A DNA stretch of 29,578 nt from Castellaniella sp034674885. GTDB lineage: Bacteria; Pseudomonadota; Gammaproteobacteria; Burkholderiales; Burkholderiaceae_B. Positions 24,333-29,578 of this stretch are shown here, in pieces (position 1 is the stretch's first letter; the number at the start of each line of letters is the position of its first letter). Location of the stretch: positions 1 through 29,578 of the forward strand of contig NZ_JAUCDS010000033.1 in NCBI RefSeq assembly GCF_034674885.1. Direction: 5' to 3'. The position numbers and the translations under genes were made by a program. A model generated the notes under the pieces. That model ran no database searches. It was not told the origin of the DNA and saw only the letters and a list, made by a program, of their open reading frames with translations.

Positions 24333-25970
24333 CTAGACGCTCGGGGTGGGCATTAGGAATTCCCATGGCGGCGTCTCCTGGTCCTTGTCGATCGGCACCT
24401 CGATCAGGGCCGGGGCGTCGGCGGCGAATGCCCGTTCGAGGGCCTGCGCCAGTTGGGCCGGGGCATGGACGCGCTCGCCTGCGATGCCGAAGCTCTCGGC
24501 CAGCTTGATGAAATCCGGGTTGCTCAGTTCGGAGCCGATCGTGCGCCGCTCGAACAGCCGCTGCTGGTCGCGGTAGACGTTGCCGTAGGCGCTGTTGTTG
24601 AACACCACGACGACCAGATTGATGCGGTACTGCGCTGCGGTGATCAGGTCCTGGAGTCCGAACAGGAAGCCGCCGTCGCCGGTGATCGAGACGACGCACT
24701 TGTCGGGGTTGCCCACCTTGACGCCCAGCGCCGTCGGGAACCCGTAGCCCAGCGTGCCCTGGTGGCCGGCGGTCACGTAGGTGCGCGGCTGGTAGACCGG
24801 AAAGCCGTAGAACGACGTGAAGCCGGCCTGGCAGATTTCCTCGACGAAGAACCCGTCGCGCGGCAGCACCTTGCGGATTGCATCGAGGTACTGGACGTGC
24901 GGCGTGATCTTCTGGATTTCGGCGTGGGTGCGCGTCTTGACCGCCAGGAATTCCTCGGTCCGGGATGGGCGGGCGCCCTCGTGGCGGCGGATTTCTTCGA
25001 GCAGCCCGCGGCTGGCCCGGGCGGCGTCGCCGACGATGCCGACCGCCGGCTTGAGGCGCACCATCTGCACCGGGTCGATGTCGATGTTGATCAACTGGCG
25101 CTGCCTGCCCAGGTCCGGCCAGCGGAACCACATCATTTCCAAGCGCGAGCCGATGCCGATGACCACGTCCGTCTCGGCCCAGCGCTTGAAGCCCGCCGCG
25201 CAGGTGAGGCCGAGCGGATGCTCGTCGCTGACGATGCCGCGCCCGCCGCGCCAACTGACCACCGGCGCCTGCAGTTGCTCGGCGAGCGCCTGGACCTCAG
25301 GGGCGGCGTGCTGGGCGCCGCTGCCAACCATGATCAGCGGGTTGTGGGCCTTCTTGAGCAGCGCGGCGGCCTGGACGATGAGGTCAAGATCGATTTCGGG
25401 TTGTGGATAGACGGCTGGCGGCTCGATCGGGGTCACCGGGGCGGTGGCGGTGAAGATTTCCCAGGGCATTTCGACGACCACCGGGCGCGGGCGTCCGCTT
25501 TGCAGTTGGCGAAAGGCGCTGTGCATGACCTCGGGCACCTGGCTGGTGTGTTCGATGCGGGCCGACCATTTGGTGAGCGTGCGCAGTGTGGCGAGCTGGT
25601 CCGGGAGCTCGTGCAAGTGGCCCATGCCTTTGCCGATGTACTCGGACGGCACCTGCCCCGTGATGCCCAGCACGGGGGCACTGGCCCCATAGGCGGTGCA
25701 CAGCGCCGCCGTGGTGTTCAGGATGCCGGGGCCGGGCACCACGGAAAAGGCGCCGATCCGACCTGTCGACTTGGCATAGCCCATCGCCATGTAGGCGGTG
25801 GTCTGCTCGTGGCGCGGAGTGATGACCCGGATCCGTTTCTGGTTGCGCTGGAGCGCGTCGAACAGGCCGTAGGTCTGGACTCCGGGGATGCCGAACAGCG
25901 TGTCCACACCATTGCGGATCAGCGATTGGACGATGGCGTCGCCGCCGGTCATTTTGTTGCCTTGACTCAT
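24333..25970 (-). CDS. Thiamine-diphosphate-dependent enzyme (acetolactate synthase-like)
   Basis: This 545-residue protein has the three-domain layout of ThDP enzymes. The catalytic glutamate is Glu55 in PRHEQTTAYMA. The central domain (about 195-325) resembles the nucleotide-binding domain of acetolactate synthase and benzaldehyde lyase types. The cofactor motif starts at GDGGF (431-435) and ends at NN (458-459). Candidate reactions are decarboxylation of a 2-oxo acid, carboligation, or cleavage of a 2-hydroxyacyl compound or 1,2-dione; sequence alone cannot choose. I chose the ATG at 25970 because CTGGAG lies upstream, with another ATG at 25952. The frame is open beyond 25970 but enters the SDR gene. 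The aldehyde dehydrogenase follows after 22 bases. Confidence 0.9.
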   Translation of the reverse strand: MSQGNKMTGGDAIVQSLIRNGVDTLFGIPGVQTYGLFDALQRNQKRIRVITPRHEQTTAYMAMGYAKSTGRIGAFSVVPGPGILNTTAALCTAYGASAPVLGITGQVPSEYIGKGMGHLHELPDQLATLRTLTKWSARIEHTSQVPEVMHSAFRQLQSGRPRPVVVEMPWEIFTATAPVTPIEPPAVYPQPEIDLDLIVQAAALLKKAHNPLIMVGSGAQHAAPEVQALAEQLQAPVVSWRGGRGIVSDEHPLGLTCAAGFKRWAETDVVIGIGSRLEMMWFRWPDLGRQRQLINIDIDPVQMVRLKPAVGIVGDAARASRGLLEEIRRHEGARPSRTEEFLAVKTRTHAEIQKITPHVQYLDAIRKVLPRDGFFVEEICQAGFTSFYGFPVYQPRTYVTAGHQGTLGYGFPTALGVKVGNPDKCVVSITGDGGFLFGLQDLITAAQYRINLVVVVFNNSAYGNVYRDQQRLFERRTIGSELSNPDFIKLAESFGIAGERVHAPAQLAQALERAFAADAPALIEVPIDKDQETPPWEFLMPTPSV

Positions 25971-25987
25971 TTCGATCGACTCCAGAT

Positions 25988-26731
25988 TCAGAAAACGGTC
26001 CCGCCGTCCACGAAGATATTCTGCCCTGTGATGAATCCGGCGTCCTCCGAGGTGAGGAAGGCGAGCGTGCCGCACAGGTCCTCGGGGACTTCCGTGCGCT
26101 TGATCAACTGGCGTTGGACGACGGCTTCGAACAGCGCCGTGGGCAGTTCCTTTTCCGAGGACGGGGTTCTCGTCAGGCCGGGGGAGATCGCGTTGACGGT
26201 GATTCCCTCGGGGCCGAGTTCCGCGGCGAGGCCCCGGACCAGGCCGACGCCGCCCATCTTGGTGGCGATGTACGAGCAGAATCCGGGCATCGGGTTGCCG
26301 ATGGTGCTGGAGGCGATCTGGACGATGCGGCCGTAGCCGCGGCCGGCCATGTCGGCGGCCAGGATGCGTGCGAGGATCAGCGGGGCTTCGAGATTGATGG
26401 CCAGGAAGCGGCGGAAGGCGTTGCGGTCGATCTGCTCCAGCGGTAGCAAGGGCATGTAGGCGGCGTTGTTGACGAGGATGTCGCAGCGTCCGAAGCGGGC
26501 GAGGACGCTGGCCGCCAGCCGCTCGACCGCTTCGCCGTCGGCGAGGTCGCAGGGCTCGAAATGGACGTTGCGGCCGGTCGCCAGGATCGCCTCGACCAGG
26601 TCGTCGGCGGGCGCCCGGTCGGTGATCGCGATGTGGCAGCCCTCGCGGGCCAGGCGCAGGGCGAAGGGTCCTCCCAGCCCGCCGGCGGCGCCGGTGACGA
26701 GGGCGACCCGGTCTTGATGGCTTCGGCTCAA
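25988..26731 (-). CDS. SDR family oxidoreductase (TTG start)
   Basis: This 247-residue short-chain dehydrogenase has cofactor motif TGAAGGLG (13-20), NNAA (88-91), active-site Ser141/142, and Tyr154-Lys158 in YIATK, ending GQNIFVDGGTVF. The start codon is TTG, well supported by AGGAG about 7 bases upstream and by the position of the first strand (DRVALVTGAAGG). It should oxidise an alcohol or reduce a ketone with NAD(P)(H). It sits mid-operon between the NTF2-like gene and the ThDP enzyme (17-base gap), fitting a step that makes or uses a carbonyl intermediate. Confidence 0.92.
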   Translation of the reverse strand: MSRSHQDRVALVTGAAGGLGGPFALRLAREGCHIAITDRAPADDLVEAILATGRNVHFEPCDLADGEAVERLAASVLARFGRCDILVNNAAYMPLLPLEQIDRNAFRRFLAINLEAPLILARILAADMAGRGYGRIVQIASSTIGNPMPGFCSYIATKMGGVGLVRGLAAELGPEGITVNAISPGLTRTPSSEKELPTALFEAVVQRQLIKRTEVPEDLCGTLAFLTSEDAGFITGQNIFVDGGTVF

Positions 26732-26776
26732 GAAATTCTCCTGGAAATGGGTGTGGTCCGGCGCGCCGGGCGGTCG

Positions 26777-27199
26777 CTAGTGCGGGATGCCCAGCGAGCG
26801 GCGGCGGCCCTGGACGTCGGTATGGACGAAATCGAGGTAGGCGACCTGGATATCGGCAAACCGGCCATCGCGGATGCGGTACATGATGATTCCCGTGTAG
26901 TCGAAAGTCTCACCCTGGACGACCGGCCCGAAGAGCGAATCCGGGTCATTCTTCAGGACCTCGAAATGGGTGTGCATCTCGACCGCCAGCGTGTCCGCGT
27001 CGCAGACCACGCGCCGGGGGTCCAGGGTTTCCTTCATGCCCGACCAGATCCGGGCGTAGTGTGCCTTCATGGCCTCGACACCGGTATACCGCAGGGTGCC
27101 GTTCTGGACCGCCACGTCGGGCGCCAGGTAGTCCTCGAAGGCGCCCGGGTCCCGGGCGTTGAAGCGGCGGATGTAGTCGGCGAAGCGTTTGAGGTTCAT
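26777..27199 (-). CDS. NTF2-like/SnoaL-fold protein
   Basis: This 140-residue protein has the NTF2-like cone-fold pattern: an N-terminal helix (FADYIRRFNARDPGAFEDYL), then LAPDVAVQNG and TGVEAMKAHYARIW, then long strands including FDYTGIIMYRIRDGRFADIQ. Such proteins are either small enzymes (isomerases, hydratases, epoxide hydrolases, SnoaL-type aldol cyclases) or binding subunits. Acidic residues on the long strands could be catalytic, but no specific subfamily motif is recognised. The ATG overlaps the TGA of the FAD enzyme gene by 4 bases (ATGA), so the two are translationally coupled and may act together. Confidence 0.8.
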   Translation of the reverse strand: MNLKRFADYIRRFNARDPGAFEDYLAPDVAVQNGTLRYTGVEAMKAHYARIWSGMKETLDPRRVVCDADTLAVEMHTHFEVLKNDPDSLFGPVVQGETFDYTGIIMYRIRDGRFADIQVAYLDFVHTDVQGRRRSLGIPH

Positions 27200-29055
27200 G
27201 GCTTGTTTCCCTTGCGAAAAGGCAGTGAGGCGAGGAAGGACAGTTGCTTGAGGCCCAGCAGCTTCAGGCCGGCGCGGGCCGAGTCGGCGTCGAGGCGGGC
27301 TTCCAGCGGCATCGTGCCGAAGCTCTTGCCCTTGATGATCAGCTCGTTGCCCCGGCGCTTCAGGGACTCGACGTGCATCAGTTCCTCGTTGGCCGCGCCG
27401 CGCAGGATCAGGCCCTTCTTGCGGACGGCGTCGACGTTGGCCGGCGTGCCCAGGTCCTGCCGGCTGCCGGCGCTCACGCTGGAGAAATCCATGCCCAGCT
27501 GCTCGAACATCTTGATCGCGGTGGCGCGCCCGGCGCCGTAGACGCCGCCGCCCGGATGCTGGAAGGGGCCGGCGAGGTAGAGGCGGTCGACGCCGGGCAC
27601 CGTGAACTGGCCGAGGTCCGGGGTCGGGCGGTGGCCGGCGCTCTGGTAGAAGTAGGGCGCGACGCCGTGCAGGTCGCCGCGCATCATGCTGTTCGGGCTG
27701 GAGCGCTCGTGGTCCGCCGGGGTGACGATGGTGCGTGCCAGGATGTTGTCGCTGGTCAGGTTGGAGACGAACTTGCGGTAGTGCTCCATCGAGAGATCGC
27801 CGATCTCTTCCTTGATGTCGTCCCAGTGGCGGCCGGCCCAGCGCTTATCCTTGATGGTGTAGGGCGCGAAGGTGATGCCGTGGAACAGCCCCGCCCCGGG
27901 CGGGACCCGGGTCTTGTCGCTGATGCTCTCGTCGCCGCCAGCGCTCAGGCGGCGCTCGGTGATCAGGCCGCGCTTGAGGTCGTCGAAGTCGGCCATCATT
28001 TCGTCGAGCCGGTCGGTGGCCATGAGCTCCAGCATCGTCGCGTATCCGACTTCCTCGCCGGCGTAGAACCTGGCGTTCTCCTTGAGGGCGTAGTGGCTGA
28101 CCATGATCGAGAACGGCGCCAGCGTCGCCTGCTCGGCGCGCCGCATGACGGGCTCGGGCACGTCGTCGACAAATTTGCGGATCACGTGGGGATGGATGGC
28201 GCCGATGACCGCGTCCCGGGCCATGATCTGTTCGCCGTCGGTCAGCTGGACACCGACGGCGCGGCCGTCTCGGGTCAGGATCTTGGCGACTTCGGCATCG
28301 CAGCGCACTTCGCCGCCATGCGACGTGAGGCAACGAACCAGGGATTCGGTCAGCTTGCCGCTGCCACCGATGGGCTGCGACACTCCGTAGGTGTGGATGA
28401 TGCCCGGCATCAGCAGGACGCCCATGCCGGTGCCCAACTCGTTCGGACACTGGAGGTTCTCGCTAACCAGGCGCAGCAGATGGATCTTGATCCTATCGCT
28501 TTCGTAGCGCTGGTTGACCAGGTCGAGGCAGTCGCGGTTCATGAAGTCCAACATCAGCCGGCCTTCGTCGCTGCGGTCGAGCATCGCCACCAGCTCGCCG
28601 AGCGGCGGTGGCGGCGCGTACAGGCCCGGCATGAACATCTGCAGCACCTGCTGGCTGACCTTGACGAAACTGCGGTAGGTGTCCGCGTCTTTCTGGGAGA
28701 TCCGCGCGAAGCCCTCGCACGTCTTGTCGAGGTCCTTGTAGGTGAAGAGGGCCGTCTGGTCCGGGAAGATCGTGGCGTGGGGAATCGGGGAGTAGCTGTA
28801 CTCCAGGCCATGCTGGCTGATCAGGCCCAGTTCGTCCTGGCGCAGCATCGGATTGCCCTGGATCATGATGTGCACGCTGCTGTGTTCGTCGTGCCAGTAG
28901 CCCGGGATGTTCAGCTGCCGGGTGCTGACGCCGCCGCCGGGATAGGACTTGCGTTCCAGGACCAGCACCTTCTTGCCGGCCTTGGCGAGATAGGCCGCCG
29001 CAGTCAGGCCGTTGTGGCCGGCTCCCATGGCGACGATGTCGTATTGACTGCTCAT
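27196..29055 (-). CDS. Phytoene-dehydrogenase-like FAD-dependent oxidoreductase
   Basis: This 619-residue flavoprotein belongs to the CrtI/phytoene-desaturase-related group (COG1233). The FAD-binding GAGHNGLTAAAYLAKAG starts at residue 11 and ends in LERKSYPGGG; the C-terminal FAD motif is LYLAGPFQHPGGGVYGAGRA at about 490-510. About 98 residues follow the core (from 522), beyond the usual CrtI length. Relatives desaturate or hydroxylate hydrophobic hydrocarbons and terpenoids; the limonene dehydrogenase of Castellaniella is one described case. No Rieske or thiol-oxidase motif is seen. It is the first gene of the reverse operon, directly after a strong promoter with operator C. A role in first attack on the substrate is inferred; membrane association is likely. 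Confidence 0.88.
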   Translation of the reverse strand: MSSQYDIVAMGAGHNGLTAAAYLAKAGKKVLVLERKSYPGGGVSTRQLNIPGYWHDEHSSVHIMIQGNPMLRQDELGLISQHGLEYSYSPIPHATIFPDQTALFTYKDLDKTCEGFARISQKDADTYRSFVKVSQQVLQMFMPGLYAPPPPLGELVAMLDRSDEGRLMLDFMNRDCLDLVNQRYESDRIKIHLLRLVSENLQCPNELGTGMGVLLMPGIIHTYGVSQPIGGSGKLTESLVRCLTSHGGEVRCDAEVAKILTRDGRAVGVQLTDGEQIMARDAVIGAIHPHVIRKFVDDVPEPVMRRAEQATLAPFSIMVSHYALKENARFYAGEEVGYATMLELMATDRLDEMMADFDDLKRGLITERRLSAGGDESISDKTRVPPGAGLFHGITFAPYTIKDKRWAGRHWDDIKEEIGDLSMEHYRKFVSNLTSDNILARTIVTPADHERSSPNSMMRGDLHGVAPYFYQSAGHRPTPDLGQFTVPGVDRLYLAGPFQHPGGGVYGAGRATAIKMFEQLGMDFSSVSAGSRQDLGTPANVDAVRKKGLILRGAANEELMHVESLKRRGNELIIKGKSFGTMPLEARLDADSARAGLKLLGLKQLSFLASLPFRKGNKP

Positions 29056-29121
29056 GCCTTCCTGTCTCCCGAATGTGCGGCTGCGGCTTGCCTGTCTCGG
29101 CAGCCGATCCGTATTGTTAAT

Positions 29122-29166
29122 CGATACGCTTGTACCGTATTATGGGAGTTATTTCAGACTTGTCAA
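29122..29166 (-). promoter_or_regulatory. Promoter and operator C of the FAD/ThDP/aldehyde dehydrogenase operon
   Basis: On the reverse strand TTGACA (29166-29161), a 16-bp spacer and CATAAT (29144-29139) form a near-consensus promoter. One base later comes CGATAC-GCTT-GTACCG (29122-29137, forward reading), flanked in forward reading by TATTATGG, which overlaps the -10. A GTATTG half-site lies at 29111-29116. The layout matches the promoter at 9485-9529. Confidence 0.8.
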
Positions 29167-29436
29167 GCCGCTGAAGATCGCCAGCAGGCATCGGCGACCG
29201 TCAGCAGTCGTCGGAGGTGGGGGGCGCGGTATGGTCCGCAGCCGGGGCGTGGGCGCCATCCGCCGCCCGACCGGGACCAGCAGGTTGTCCTGGAAATATT
29301 CCCTCAGGCGCGCCAGCGTGCTGCTCATGGCGGATTGGCTCAGGTGCAGGCGCTCGCCCGCGCGGGTCACGTTTTTCTCTTCGAGAAGCACGTTCAGGGC
29401 CACCAGCGGGTTCAGATCCAGGCGATTGAAGTGCAT
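29149..29436 (-). pseudogene. Truncated LysR-family regulator
   Basis: The reading frame starts MHFNRLDLNPLVALNVLLEE and continues with a normal LysR winged helix-turn-helix (about residues 7-62, containing THR/Ala-Gly-Glu-Arg then LHLSQSAMSSTLARLREYF). After VPVGRRMAPTPRL the sequence loses LysR character, becomes proline-rich and stops after 95 residues. A complete LysR protein is about 300 residues, so the whole effector domain is missing. The lost part was not found in the other reverse frames nearby. The last bases now hold the -35 and spacer of the promoter for the FAD operon. It may still make a short DNA-binding fragment, but is most likely a remnant left by a deletion. Confidence 0.7.
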
Positions 29437-29504
29437 TGCGTGCTCGTTTCGTGGCGGTGAGGCCGGCATGCATTCCACCTCCGCAGTGGATGCGTCGTGG
29501 CGCC

Positions 29505-29578
29505 CTAGCCTGGATGGCCGGCGTGGGTGCCGGCGCCGTCGCGGGCCTGCCGCAGCAGCGCCAGCAGTTGCGCCTGCG
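29505..29578 (-). CDS. C-terminal fragment of an unidentified protein (runs off right edge)
   Basis: One reverse frame is open from the window edge to a TAG at 29505-29507, reading QAQLLALLRQARDGAGTHAGHPG. The leucine-rich helix-like stretch looks coding, but it is too short to identify and may be chance. Confidence 0.3.
   Translation of the reverse strand, partial: QAQLLALLRQARDGAGTHAGHPG

Noticed and set aside
24453..26336. Open forward frame of about 627 codons antisense to the ThDP enzyme and SDR
   Set aside because: It spans two well-supported reverse genes and shows no family features.
27196..29055. Carotenoid biosynthesis gene (crtI)
   Set aside because: No crtB, crtE or other carotenoid gene is nearby; the operon encodes catabolic-type enzymes and the protein has an extended C-terminus.
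27244..29460. Long open forward frame (about 738 codons) antisense to the FAD enzyme and LysR remnant
   Set aside because: It is Ala/Val/Asp/His-rich shadow sequence without domains; the reverse frame contains clear FAD-binding motifs.

Overview
The window is GC-rich, densely coding DNA typical of an environmental proteobacterium. A Liv-type ABC importer, IclR regulators, a BKACE enzyme and the DUF1302/DUF1329/YCF48/RND protein set together suggest Betaproteobacteria (Burkholderiales or Rhodocyclales), although Pseudomonas-type Gammaproteobacteria cannot be excluded. There are no rRNA or tRNA genes, CRISPR arrays or intact mobile elements. Almost everything looks like one catabolic island for a hydrophobic, probably cyclic or ketonic, carbon compound whose identity the sequence does not reveal.

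Layout. (1) 160-4494: an IclR regulator (-) divergent from a zinc alcohol dehydrogenase, then an MFS transporter and a YitT-type membrane protein. (2) 4534-9249 (-): a DUF1302 outer-membrane protein and a DUF1329 periplasmic protein, a terminator, then a frameshifted EthD remnant, an intact EthD-domain protein and a short PhlG/DAPG-hydrolase-like protein. (3) 9617-18228 (+): a tight ten-gene operon of cyclase-family hydrolase, degenerate cupin, SDR, 3-hydroxyacyl-CoA-dehydrogenase-type enzyme, ABC substrate-binding protein, LivG, LivF, LivH, LivM and BKACE. (4) 18307-21891 (+): a YCF48-like periplasmic protein and an RND/MMPL exporter. (5) 21960-22742 (-): a second IclR regulator. (6) 22880-29055 (-): a five-gene operon of phytoene-dehydrogenase-like FAD enzyme, NTF2-like protein, SDR, ThDP-dependent enzyme and aldehyde dehydrogenase. 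(7) 29149-29436: a truncated LysR gene whose broken end now overlaps the promoter of region 6.

The strongest non-coding signal is a repeated operator. A 16-bp inverted repeat of form CRRTAC-N4-GTAYYG, followed by a conserved 8-bp flank ending in GG (usually TGG), occurs at 1016, 2292, 9514, 18265 and 29122, with an imperfect cluster of half-sites at 9374-9411. These lie at the promoters of essentially every transcription unit in the island, which points to one local regulon, most simply controlled by the IclR protein at 160-924, whose own promoter region holds the most symmetric copy.

Working model (inference): the DUF1302/DUF1329 and YCF48/RND proteins handle a hydrophobic compound at the envelope, and the MFS and Liv transporters move substrate or intermediates across the inner membrane. 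The FAD enzyme, dehydrogenases, ThDP enzyme and aldehyde dehydrogenase oxidise and cleave the skeleton. The cyclase-family and PhlG-like hydrolases open C-C, C-O or amide bonds. The hydroxyacyl dehydrogenase makes a beta-keto acid that BKACE cleaves with acetyl-CoA to acetoacetate and an acyl-CoA.
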